Origin: Rhodobacter sp. 24-YEA-8
GTDB lineage: Bacteria > Pseudomonadota > Alphaproteobacteria > Rhodobacterales > Rhodobacteraceae
Reading direction: 5' to 3'
Length of the DNA stretch: 64,000 bases
Assembly: GCF_900105075.1 (NCBI RefSeq)
Contig: NZ_FNSK01000001.1
Span: forward strand, 2,307,001 to 2,371,000
The notes beneath the pieces were generated by a model. That model saw only the letters and a list, made by a program, of their open reading frames with translations. It was not told where the DNA came from and did not search any database. Shown here piece by piece: positions 56,341-64,000 of the stretch; within the stretch, counting starts at the first letter, position 1; each line of letters opens with the position of its first letter. Made by a program: the position numbers and the translations under genes.

Positions 56341-57291
56341 TCAGTCGCCCGCTGCGGTCAGCTCAGCAAGCTCGTCAGACGAGAGGCTGAGATCGGCCGC
56401 ACGGGCGAAACTTGCCACCTGATCAACCGAGGTGGCCGAGGCAATCGGCGCGGTGATGCCGGGCTGCGCCATGACCCAGGCCAGCGCCACTTCGGCCGGT
56501 TTCGCGTTATGGGCAGATGCCACATCATCCAGCGCCTCAAGGATCCGCAGCCCCTTTGCGTCAAGATATTTCTCGACCGCATCACCCCGCGCCGATTTGT
56601 CGAGATCGGCTTTCGAGCGGTACTTGCCCGACAGGAACCCGGAGGCGAGACTGAAATAGGTCACGACCCCAATGCCTTCGGCCAGGCAAAGATTGCGCAG
56701 CGGGCCTTCGAATTCGCCCCGGTCATAGAGATTATATTCCGGCTGGATCACCTGATAGCGCGGCAGCGAACTGCCCGCCGCCTTCAGCGCCGCGCCCAGC
56801 AAGGCCGCATCGTAATTCGAGGCGCCGATGGCTTTGATCTTGCCCCCCTTCAGCAGCCTGTCATAGGCGCCAAGCGTATCTTCATGACGCGCCTCTGCAT
56901 CGGGCCAATGCGAGAAATAGAGATCGATGCTCTCGACCCCGAGCCGCCTGAGCGAGTTTTCGGCCGCCTCGGCGATCCAGCCCGAAGAAAGCCCTTTCTG
57001 CCCCGGCTGCCCCAGATCGGAGCCCACCTTGGTAAAGATCTTCACCCGCTGCCGCATCCCGGGCCGTGCTTTCAGCCAGGCGCCGATGATCGTCTCTGAT
57101 TCGCCACCCTTATTGCCTGGCTTCCACGAGGAATAGACATCCGCCGTGTCGATGGCGTCAAAGCCATGATCGACAAAGGCATCGAGCACCCGGAAGGATT
57201 GCGCCTCGTCGATGGTCCAGCCAAAGACATTGCCGCCAAAAACCAGCGGCATGAAGCTCAGCCCGCTTTTGCCTGCATCGCGCCGTTCCAT
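56341..57291 (-). CDS. Aldo/keto reductase
   Basis: A 316-residue NADPH oxidoreductase of the AKR superfamily. The catalytic tetrad appears as D and Y in DTADVYSSWK, K in IFTKVGSDLG and H in LYFSHWPDA. The coenzyme-binding region is toward the C-terminus (ITAPIASATSVDQVASF). Substrate unknown. The start matches GKSGLSFMPLVFGGN. Stands alone on the minus strand. Confidence 0.92.
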   Translation of the reverse strand: MERRDAGKSGLSFMPLVFGGNVFGWTIDEAQSFRVLDAFVDHGFDAIDTADVYSSWKPGNKGGESETIIGAWLKARPGMRQRVKIFTKVGSDLGQPGQKGLSSGWIAEAAENSLRRLGVESIDLYFSHWPDAEARHEDTLGAYDRLLKGGKIKAIGASNYDAALLGAALKAAGSSLPRYQVIQPEYNLYDRGEFEGPLRNLCLAEGIGVVTYFSLASGFLSGKYRSKADLDKSARGDAVEKYLDAKGLRILEALDDVASAHNAKPAEVALAWVMAQPGITAPIASATSVDQVASFARAADLSLSSDELAELTAAGD

Positions 57292-57378
57292 GGCTCTCTC
57301 CGTCCTGGTCAGAAATCTGTGACGACCCTGCCCGCCGGCCCGCCCGCATGCAAGCCCCCGGCGGTCACGGATATGCCG

Positions 57379-57882
57379 TCAGGCCCCGATTTCGCGCGGC
57401 ACGATGAAATCGACCGTGATACCCTGGCCAAAGCCGACCTCGCCCCAGCTGGCTGCGTCGAAATCAACCACAAGGGTGGCGCCGGTCGGATAGCGGGTGA
57501 ATTGCGAGGAAATCGGCGTTTTCGACACCAGGCGATGGGCGAATTCGGCAATGCCGGGGTTATGTCCCAGCATCATGACACAGTCAGTCTGCGCCTTGCG
57601 CAGCACGGTCAGCATCACATCCGGACCCGCGTGATAAAGCGCCGGTTTCAGCTCCAGCTGCGGTCCTTCGGGCAGTTCTCTGGCAAGGCCCGACCAGGTC
57701 TCCCAGGTGCGCAGCGCGTCTGAACAGAGCACCTGCCCCGGAACATAGCCGCGCGAGGCAAGCCATTGTCCGAGATCCGTTGCCGCCACTTTGCCGCGAT
57801 CATTGAGAGGGCGGTCGTGATCCGCCATGGTCGGTTCGTCCCAGCTGGATTTTGCGTGGCGGATCAGGATCAGGCGCTTCAT
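57379..57882 (-). CDS. sixA: Histidine phosphatase, SixA-like
   Basis: A 167-residue phosphohistidine/phosphoprotein phosphatase. The RHG motif variant is LILIRHAKSSWDEP (residues about 4-17), with CSDALRTWETW and MMLGHNPGIAEFAHRL supplying the other catalytic arginine and histidine. The ATG at 57882 matches the family. Its start overlaps the stop of the Fe-S protein gene by 4 bases. Confidence 0.88.
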   Translation of the reverse strand: MKRLILIRHAKSSWDEPTMADHDRPLNDRGKVAATDLGQWLASRGYVPGQVLCSDALRTWETWSGLARELPEGPQLELKPALYHAGPDVMLTVLRKAQTDCVMMLGHNPGIAEFAHRLVSKTPISSQFTRYPTGATLVVDFDAASWGEVGFGQGITVDFIVPREIGA

Positions 57883-58541
57883 GTGTGGAACTGTCTCATA
57901 TGATAGGCTGAATGTTCCGCCAGTCTTGCATAGCGAGAGGACACCGGGCAAGCGCGTCGCGTGATGCAGCCGGAACTGAGACAATCGGCGCCGGCAGGCT
58001 GATCCAGAAAGGCGTGGCAGGCGGGAACGTCATAGCCCTGGCCCCCGAGCGCTCCGGCCGGGCAGGCTATCAGGCAAGGGGCGGGACAATCCTCGCAGGG
58101 CTTTACACCCGGGCTGAGTTCCAGCCGCTGTTTCAGCGCCAGCGCGCCGCGGAAACTGACCATCAGACCCTGGTCCTGATGGACAAGCAGCCGGACCGGA
58201 CTGTCCCAAACCCGCCCCGACCGCAAGGCCCAGGCATAGAACGGATGCCAGGGAGGACCGCCGAAGGGAAACAGCGCTTTCGCGCCAATGGCACAGGCCA
58301 GGCGCCCGATCACCCGGCGCGACCAGCGATCCACCGGATCGGGCCGCCCGTCCCATTCCGGCTGTGCGGTGAGATGCGGCCAAAACCCCGGCTCCTTCGG
58401 CCCGAGGAGCAACAGCGTCTTTGTCCCTTTGGGAAACCCCGCTTCCTGCGGATCAGGGCTGAACCCTCCGAGCAGCGTCAGGAAATGCGGCGCGAGCAGC
58501 GCTTCCAGATCCTCAGGATTGTTCAGCGGCGCCACTGCCAT
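57879..58541 (-). CDS. 4Fe-4S ferredoxin-like protein
   Basis: A 220-residue protein whose C-terminal half has two cysteine clusters: CEDCPAPCLIACP, a typical CxxCxxxCxxxCP, and CLSSGCITRRACP. The N-terminal 130 residues are like the non-catalytic part of QueG-type reductases but lack a recognisable cobalamin site. Probably an electron carrier or reductase; function unknown. Coupled to sixA by a 4-base overlap. Confidence 0.75.
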   Translation of the reverse strand: MAVAPLNNPEDLEALLAPHFLTLLGGFSPDPQEAGFPKGTKTLLLLGPKEPGFWPHLTAQPEWDGRPDPVDRWSRRVIGRLACAIGAKALFPFGGPPWHPFYAWALRSGRVWDSPVRLLVHQDQGLMVSFRGALALKQRLELSPGVKPCEDCPAPCLIACPAGALGGQGYDVPACHAFLDQPAGADCLSSGCITRRACPVSSRYARLAEHSAYHMRQFHT

Positions 58542-58578
58542 GCCGGACCTCTCGCAGGCGGGGCCAGCCCCCGCCCCC

Positions 58579-58640
58579 CGGGGTATTTATGTCAGGAAGA
58601 AACTGGCTTCCTCCTGACTTAAATACGCCCGCCGGAAGCT
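58579..58640. repeat. Palindromic intergenic repeat, variant copy E
   Basis: GGGGTATTTATGTCAGGAAG is mirrored by CCTCCTGACTTAAATACGCC with two or three mismatches. The outer CGGGG/TATTTA and GCCGGAAGC ends match the other copies; the core (TGTCAGGAAG) is different from GACAGATGAAA. It lies between the argB end and the Fe-S protein's start. Confidence 0.7.
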
Positions 58641-58665
58641 TCCGCACTTTGCCAGAAGCGACCGC

Positions 58666-59568
58666 TCAGCCGCGTTTCACGCGCGGTTTCACCCGGGGTT
58701 CGGTCGAGCGGATCTGGCTGCCTGCCCCGTGATCGGTAAAGAGTTCCAGGAGCGCCGCATTCGGAATGCGGCCATCGAGGATGGTCACCGCCCGCACCCC
58801 TTCTTCGATCGCCTTCAGCGCGGTCTCGGTTTTCGGGATCATGCCGCCTGCGATCACGCCGTCGCTGGTCAGCTGGCGGATCTCTTGCGGGGAAAGCGAG
58901 GTCATGACCTCGCCATCCGCCCCTTTCACCCCGGCCACATCGGTCAGAAGAAGCAGCCGGTCGGCCTGCAGCGCGCCGGCAATTGCACCGGCCGCGGTGT
59001 CGCCATTCACATTGAAGGTCTCATTGTCATTCATGCCGGTCGCCACCGGCGCCACAACGGGGATGATCCCGGCGAGGTAAAGGTCGCGCAGCACCTGAAC
59101 ATTCATCTCGACCGGGCGGCCGACAAAGCCCAGTTCAGGATCATCGGCCTCGCAGACCATAAGATCGTCATCCTTGCCGGAAATCCCGACCGCGCGCCCG
59201 CCTGCATCCATGATCGCCTGCACGATGCGCTTGTTCACAAGGCCCGAGAGGATCATCTCGACCACCTCGACCGTCGCCTTGTCGGTCACCCGTTTGCCGC
59301 GCACGAATTCCGATTTGATGCCCAGTTTCGACAGCATCTCATTGATCATCGGCCCGCCGCCATGCACCACGACCGGATGCAGGCCGACCTGCTTCATCAA
59401 CACGATATCGCGCGCGAATTCGGCCATCGCCCCGTCATCGCCCATCGCATTGCCGCCGAATTTCACGACGACCACCGCATCCTCATATCGCTGCAGATAG
59501 GGCAGTGCTTCCGAGAGCATTTTCGCGGTGTTCTGGGCGTCTTGCATGGTCAGGGTCTGCTGCTTCAT
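58666..59568 (-). CDS. argB: Acetylglutamate kinase
   Basis: A 300-residue amino acid kinase of arginine synthesis. [19 protein letters not shown] (residues about 35-53), [41 protein letters not shown] and [18 protein letters not shown] are conserved. The ATG at 59568 ([18 protein letters not shown]) is chosen by family length; the frame is open upstream. Stands alone on the minus strand, divergent from a tetR gene. Confidence 0.96.
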   Translation of the reverse strand: MKQQTLTMQDAQNTAKMLSEALPYLQRYEDAVVVVKFGGNAMGDDGAMAEFARDIVLMKQVGLHPVVVHGGGPMINEMLSKLGIKSEFVRGKRVTDKATVEVVEMILSGLVNKRIVQAIMDAGGRAVGISGKDDDLMVCEADDPELGFVGRPVEMNVQVLRDLYLAGIIPVVAPVATGMNDNETFNVNGDTAAGAIAGALQADRLLLLTDVAGVKGADGEVMTSLSPQEIRQLTSDGVIAGGMIPKTETALKAIEEGVRAVTILDGRIPNAALLELFTDHGAGSQIRSTEPRVKPRVKRG

Positions 59569-59736
59569 GATGGCCTCCGGGTTGCCTTTGCCCCATAGGA
59601 CTTTCACGCCCCCTTGCCAAGCACCGCACAGCCGGCCCGGATGGTTTTGCGCAGGGATCCGGGCGCGGTTTTGACTCAGGGTTCCGCAAAGGCTATGCCC
59701 TCCGGCATTGATAAGGTGATTTAAGCGAGCGAAGTC

Positions 59737-60366
59737 TTGAGTGCAGAAGACAAATCCCGCGCAGCAAAGGCGCCCCGCAAACTGAGCGAGGCGAATATCA
59801 ACCGTCGCGAAGAGATCCTCGACGCGACCGAGCGGGTGCTGCGCCGGGACGGATATTCCGGCCTTACCGCCCGCAAGGTTGCGGCTGAAGCCGGTTTCTC
59901 ACTGGGGCATATTACATATAATTTCAGTGGGATGGACGAAGTCCTCTCGGAAACCTATCGCCGCCTTTCGGGGCGCCTGCGCGATAGCACCGCCAATGCC
60001 GGTTGCGCAGATGCGCCGCCTCTGGCCCGGCTTGCCGGATTTCTCGACGCGGCTTTCACACCTGAATTTCTTGACGCCGGTCACCTGCGGCTCCGGATTG
60101 ATCTCTGGTCGGCTGCGCTGACATCCGGGGTGATTGCTGCGACCGAATCCGAACTTTACGGGCATTATCGCAGCGATCTTGAGGGGCTTTTGCTGGCGGT
60201 CGCAGGCGACGATCCCGCGCGCCGGGCGCAGGTGCCTTTGCTGACCGACACGCTGATGGCCACGCTGGACGGGCTCTGGCTGGACTGGATGCGCCGGCGT
60301 GATGATGCAGGGATCCGCCACGGGCTTAAGGGGTGTATGGCGCTGGTCCACGCGCTTTTGCCCTGA
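59737..60366 (+). CDS. TetR family regulator, BetI-like
   Basis: A 209-residue regulator with [43 protein letters not shown] and [15 protein letters not shown]. The GHITYNF motif and length are similar to BetI-type choline regulators. A TTG start at 59737 is used because no ATG lies near the domain start. It converges with the second ABC importer, a plausible target. Confidence 0.88.
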   Translation: MSAEDKSRAAKAPRKLSEANINRREEILDATERVLRRDGYSGLTARKVAAEAGFSLGHITYNFSGMDEVLSETYRRLSGRLRDSTANAGCADAPPLARLAGFLDAAFTPEFLDAGHLRLRIDLWSAALTSGVIAATESELYGHYRSDLEGLLLAVAGDDPARRAQVPLLTDTLMATLDGLWLDWMRRRDDAGIRHGLKGCMALVHALLP

Positions 60367-60380
60367 TCCGGATCGCACCC

Positions 60381-61157
60381 TCAGGCGGTACGGCGCGGAC
60401 GCCGGCTTTCGAGCCAGCCAAAGCCCAGCACGATCACCCCGGCCAGCGCCAGATAGACCGCTGCGACAAAGAACAGCGGCTCATAGGTGATTAACAGATC
60501 CTGGCGGACCCGGCTGGAAGCGGCATAGATCTCCAGCACCGTGATCGTCGCGACCAGTGGCGTGGCTTTCAGCTGAAGCACAGTTTCCCCGCCGAGGGTC
60601 GGCAAGACGCTTTGCAGCGCCTGGGGGAAGGAAATCCGCGTCAGGATCTTGTGGCGCGGCATCCCCATGGCACGGGCGGCCTCGATCTGGCCACGGGGCA
60701 CCGAAGCAAAGGCCCCGCGCATCACCTCGCCCTCATAACCCGCGTAAGACAGCGACAAGGCCAGCAGCGCATAGGGCCAAGCCTGGCGCAAAACCGGCCA
60801 AAGCTCACTTTCGCGGATCCAGGGGATACCAGGGAAAAGCGAGCCCAGCCCGTAATATAAAAGCCAGATCTGCAACAAAAGCGGCGTACCGCGGATCACG
60901 GTACAGAAGGCGCGGGCCGGCATCGCCAGATACCATGGCCCCGAGGCCTGGGCGAGGCCAAGCGGCACCGCAAGAGTGAACCCGATCAGCACTGAAAGCG
61001 CCATCAGCCAGATCGTGCGCCAGATGCCCTGCAGGATCAGGGTCTGGTATTTCGGCTCTCCCAGCCAGTCCCAGCGGCCGACAAGGCAGATCCACAGCAC
61101 GAGACCTGCGGCGATCAGCATCATGATGATGCGATGCGGTTGCAGCAGCGCCTTCAT
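60381..61157 (-). CDS. Polar amino acid ABC transporter permease (HisM-like)
   Basis: A 258-residue inner-membrane permease. Several hydrophobic segments; EAA loop EAARAMGMPRHKILTRISFPQAL (about residues 160-180). A C-terminal basic tail (LESRRPRRTA) is on the cytoplasmic side. Its start and the stop of the other permease share a base at 61157, so they are coupled. Forms the channel with the partner permease. Confidence 0.93.
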   Translation of the reverse strand: MKALLQPHRIIMMLIAAGLVLWICLVGRWDWLGEPKYQTLILQGIWRTIWLMALSVLIGFTLAVPLGLAQASGPWYLAMPARAFCTVIRGTPLLLQIWLLYYGLGSLFPGIPWIRESELWPVLRQAWPYALLALSLSYAGYEGEVMRGAFASVPRGQIEAARAMGMPRHKILTRISFPQALQSVLPTLGGETVLQLKATPLVATITVLEIYAASSRVRQDLLITYEPLFFVAAVYLALAGVIVLGFGWLESRRPRRTA

Positions 61158-61882
61158 CAGCGACCTCCTGTCTGGCGGGGCGGGTCACCGCGCCGTGCCC
61201 AGCGTTCCAGGCGCGCGAAGCCCCAGGTCGAAATCAGAGTAATCACAAGGTAAATCAGACCCGCTGCGATGAAAAAGGTGAAGAAGGCCTTGGTGGTGCT
61301 TGCCGCCTGGCGGGTCGCAAGGGTCAGCTCGTTAAAGCCCACAATCGCCATCAATGCCGTGTCCTTGGTCGCGATCAGCCAGAGGTTAGACAGGCCCGGC
61401 AGCGCCAGGCCCAGCATGGTCGGCAAGGTGATGCGGCTGGCCACTTTGCGCGCCGGCATCCCCATCGCTTTCGCGGCCTCGATCTGGCCGGGCGGCACCG
61501 CAAGAATGGCGCCGCGCAGGATCTCGGTCGCATAGGCGCCCTGCACCACGCCCAGCACGATGATCCCGGCGACAACGCCGGAAATCTGGATCCGGCCGAA
61601 ATCCAGCGCCATCAGGGCACGGTTCAGCAGATCGGTCAGCCCGAAATACAACAGAAGGATCAGGATCAGCTCGGGCAAAGCCCGCACCATTGTCGTGTAA
61701 ACGCTGAGGCAATCGCGCAGGACCGGCCCGCCATAGATCTTGCCATAGGCGCCTGCGAGGCCGATCACCAGACCGATGCCAAAGGCGCCGACCGCGATCC
61801 GGATTGACGCCCAGAGCGCGATCAGCAGCGTGCCCCCCCATCCGGGAGGGCTGAGGGCCAAAAGGCCGAGTGTGCTTTCCAC
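61157..61882 (-). CDS. Polar amino acid ABC transporter permease (HisQ-like)
   Basis: A 241-residue permease. EAA loop EAAKAMGMPARKVASRITLPTML (about residues 135-157). Hydrophobic segments cover most of the protein. It lies 25 bases beyond the binding-protein gene. The order binding protein-Q-M fits the His/Arg/Lys/octopine transporter class. Confidence 0.93.
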   Translation of the reverse strand: MESTLGLLALSPPGWGGTLLIALWASIRIAVGAFGIGLVIGLAGAYGKIYGGPVLRDCLSVYTTMVRALPELILILLLYFGLTDLLNRALMALDFGRIQISGVVAGIIVLGVVQGAYATEILRGAILAVPPGQIEAAKAMGMPARKVASRITLPTMLGLALPGLSNLWLIATKDTALMAIVGFNELTLATRQAASTTKAFFTFFIAAGLIYLVITLISTWGFARLERWARRGDPPRQTGGR

Positions 61883-61907
61883 GGCGTATCGCTCCGGCGA
61901 TCAGCGC

Positions 61908-62678
61908 TTATTCGCCATAGATCGACGAGGTGAAATATTTCGCGGTGATGGTGTCATAGCTGCCATCGGCCCGAACCGCCGCGATGCCCTTGTTGAAAGC
62001 TTCTTTCAGCTTTTCATCGCCCTTGCGGATCCCGACGCCGACGCCAAGCCCCAGCACCGCCGGATCATCGGCGACAGCGCCCATCGATTCACAGCAGGCC
62101 TGACCATCGGGCGAGGCGAGGAAGGCATCAAGGGCGGTCGAATCCGCCTGGATCGCATCGACGCGGCCCGCGACCAGGTCCTGGTTCGCCTCGTCCTGGG
62201 TCTGATAGGCTTTGATCTCGGAGGCCACGCCTGCGAAATGCTTCTCGGCATAGGCCTGATGGATGGTCGCAACCTGAACGCCGAGGATCTTACCCGTCAA
62301 TCCGGCGGGATCCGGCGTGATGCCCGCGCCTTTCGCGGCGACGATCATCGAGGGTGTGTTGTAGTATTTATTCGAAAAATCAATAACTTTCAGACGTTCA
62401 TCATTGATCGACATCGAATTCATGATCGCATCAATCTGACCTGCGGTCAAAGCGGGGATAATGCCGTCCCAGGCGGTGGGGGTGATGACACAGTCAAGCG
62501 CTGCCGCCTTGCAGACCGCCTCCATCATCTCGATTTCCCAGCCGGTCCAGTTCCCAGAGGCATCGACGCTGGCAAAGGGCGGATAGGGTTCAGGCGCCAT
62601 GCCGACGCGAACGGTCTCGGCAGCGGCCATACCGGTAAAGCCGATGGCAAAAGCGGCGGCGAGTGCGATTCTTTTCAT
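61908..62678 (-). CDS. Amino acid ABC transporter substrate-binding protein
   Basis: A 256-residue periplasmic protein with signal peptide MKRIALAAAFAIGFTGMAAA. The mature start (ETVRVGMAPEPYPPFASVDASG) and NWTGWEIEMMEAVCKAAAL are of the family 3 binding proteins. Start at 62678 is chosen with GGGAG 7 bases upstream. The cysteine pair QACCES is unusual. Ligand likely a basic or polar amino acid or opine, by operon type only. Confidence 0.93.
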   Translation of the reverse strand: MKRIALAAAFAIGFTGMAAAETVRVGMAPEPYPPFASVDASGNWTGWEIEMMEAVCKAAALDCVITPTAWDGIIPALTAGQIDAIMNSMSINDERLKVIDFSNKYYNTPSMIVAAKGAGITPDPAGLTGKILGVQVATIHQAYAEKHFAGVASEIKAYQTQDEANQDLVAGRVDAIQADSTALDAFLASPDGQACCESMGAVADDPAVLGLGVGVGIRKGDEKLKEAFNKGIAAVRADGSYDTITAKYFTSSIYGE

Positions 62679-62709
62679 AGTCATCTCCCTGTTTTGTTGG
62701 CTGGTCTTC

Positions 62710-63503
62710 TTACGAGACCGATTTAAGAAACTGTTTAAGCCGGGCCGATTGCGGAGCACCGAAGAGCTGGTCAGGCGGCCCTTCCTCCTCGATCAACCCG
62801 TTATAAAGATAGACAATATGGTCTGATACTTCGCGGGCGAATTTCATCTCATGCGTTACCAGCAGCATGGTGCGCCCTTCATCTGCCAGGCTGCGGATGA
62901 CGGCGAGAACCTCACCGACCAGTTCCGGGTCAAGCGCCGAGGTCGGCTCGTCAAACAACATGGCGCGCGGCTCCATGCACAGCGCACGCGCGATGGCAGC
63001 GCGTTGCTGCTGACCGCCCGAGAGAAAGGCAGGATAGGCATCTTCCTTGGCCGAAAGGCCGACCCGGTCCAGCAGTTTACGGGCGGTCACAATGGCCTCG
63101 TCCTTTGGCTTTTTCAGCACATGGACCGGCACTTCGATCAGATTCTCCAGCACCGTCTTATGGGTCCAGAGATTGAACTGCTGGAACACCATGCCAAGGC
63201 TTTGGCGGATCCGCTCGATCTGGTGGCGGTCGGCCGGGGTGCCGTCGCCGCGGCAGCGCACCTCTTCCCCGCCGATCAGAATCCGCCCCGATGAGGGCGT
63301 CTCAAGAAAGTTCACGCAGCGCAAAAGCGTGGATTTCCCCGAGCCGGATCCACCGATCAGCGTGACCACATCGCCCTCTTTTGCCGAGATCGAGACCCCC
63401 TTGAGCACCTCATGCGGACCGAAGCTCTTATGCAGATCCTCGACCCGGATTGCCTCGGCTCTGGCTGCGATGCTGGCGGGGGGGCAGTGGTCGCGATGCT
63501 CAT
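62710..63503 (-). CDS. ABC transporter ATP-binding protein with apparent N-terminal frameshift
   Basis: An amino acid importer ATPase: Walker [17 protein letters not shown], signature [16 protein letters not shown], Walker [16 protein letters not shown] and VTHEMKF. The conserved N-terminal strand (IRVEDLHKSFGPHEVLKGV) lies upstream of the first in-frame GTG (63408) and has no in-frame ATG, GTG or TTG. An ATG at 63503 is in a different frame, separated by a tract of seven C (minus strand; 63478-63484). One extra C would join them into a 264-residue protein. So either a mutation or a sequencing error affects the start. Confidence 0.8.
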
Positions 63504-63527
63504 CAGGTCCGGTTGCCCCTTTTGTTG

Positions 63528-64000
63528 TTACTCCGCCTGCTCCCGGGCAAGCAGGAACCGGCGCACATGCGGCAGCACCTGTTCGGTCGCCTCAATGAAA
63601 ATCGCATGTTTCAACTCCGGAAGGATCACCAGTTCCGCCCCGGGCATTGCCCCGGCGATCAGCCCATTGAGACGAGGATTGCAGCCGCCGTCAAGCGCGC
63701 CGGTCAGAACCTGGGCAGATGTATGAATTTTATGCAGCCAGGGCGCCATTTCGGTTTCCGCATAAATATCAAACACATTCAGAAAGACTTCCGCCGGGGT
63801 ATCGACCACCTGCTGCTTGCGCCAGGCGATCACATCCGGGCGGGCGGCCACGAAAGCATCGGTGAACCAGCGCGCGGTCAGCGTATCCAGCACCGGGCCG
63901 ATGCCCTTTTCGCGCATCGCCTGTACCACCGCCCTGACCTTCGCGCTGTCTTCCTCGCTGCGGAAGGCGGCGGTCGACCAGAGGCCCAGCGAGCGCACCC
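63528..64000 (-). CDS. Alpha/beta hydrolase, partial
   Basis: The C-terminal 157 or so residues of an alpha/beta-fold hydrolase; the N-terminus runs off the right edge. The late strand QVLTGALDGGCNP (position of the acid residue) and LPELKHAIFIEATEQVLPHV with the catalytic histidine are seen. It resembles 3-oxoadipate enol-lactonase-like hydrolases. It precedes the ABC importer on the same strand and may be in the same operon. Confidence 0.75.
   Translation of the reverse strand, partial: VRSLGLWSTAAFRSEEDSAKVRAVVQAMREKGIGPVLDTLTARWFTDAFVAARPDVIAWRKQQVVDTPAEVFLNVFDIYAETEMAPWLHKIHTSAQVLTGALDGGCNPRLNGLIAGAMPGAELVILPELKHAIFIEATEQVLPHVRRFLLAREQAE

Overview
This is a chromosomal window from an alphaproteobacterium, almost certainly a member of the Rhodobacteraceae (Rhodobacter/Paracoccus/Gemmobacter-like). 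Supporting signs are the high GC, a split F0 b/b' ATP synthase pair, a MipZ division-site ATPase, crotonyl-CoA carboxylase/reductase (ethylmalonyl-CoA pathway), phosphatidylcholine synthase, DUF1127 and DUF484 proteins, and the order rpsA-ihfB-lapA-trpF. Genus cannot be fixed from the sequence alone.

Layout. 1-3148: a polar amino acid ABC importer with an XRE-cupin regulator, all on the minus strand. 3149-5540: a transferred segment ending at tRNA-Gly(TCC), carrying an EcoRII-like restriction endonuclease with intact catalytic residues, a frameshifted vsr mismatch endonuclease and no methyltransferase. 5541-16456: housekeeping and metabolic genes (pyrD, a YdcF-like protein, TetR with a divergent flavin/Fe-S oxidoreductase, a RecD-like helicase, ccrA, rlmB). 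16457-20340: tRNA-Tyr(GTA) and a decayed island of about 3.5 kb bounded by a 58-bp direct repeat of the tRNA 3' half. The island holds a truncated integrase, an intact IS21-family element, a truncated ParA and, just outside, an HsdR C-terminal relic. 20480-26032: tal, priA, DUF484-xerC, pcs. 26178-35759: EamA exporter, ogt, LysR, DUF1127, ileS, FAD monooxygenase, DUF2237, truncated haemoglobin. 36101-42983: trpB, cmk, an unusual 1.46-kb gap, rpsA, ihfB, lapA, trpF. 43064-45706: the F0 ATP synthase operon (I, a, c, b', b). 45937-47819: ArsR, a 55-aa ORF, mipZ. 48361-56132: a long translation/secretion cluster ffh - three GNATs - chorismate mutase - rpsP - rimM - membrane protein - trmD - rplS - rpmE. 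56341-59568: aldo/keto reductase, sixA, Fe-S protein, argB. 59737-64000: TetR regulator beside a second polar amino acid ABC importer whose ATPase appears frameshifted at a seven-C tract, then a partial alpha/beta hydrolase.

How genes work together. Several groups are translationally coupled by 4-bp ATGA or GTGA overlaps: DUF484-xerC, the small periplasmic protein-ogt, lapA-trpF, trpB-LprI-like, ffh through chorismate mutase, and the Fe-S protein-sixA. The two ABC importers at the ends are independent.

Most notable signals are the orphan EcoRII-like nuclease with its decaying vsr, the tRNA-Tyr island scar, a family of palindromic intergenic repeats (at least five copies, one of which supplies the end of a coding sequence), and the frameshifted transporter ATPase. 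No CRISPR array, rRNA or recognisable riboswitch was seen. I did not find a clearly new multi-gene system; the restriction remnant is the closest candidate.
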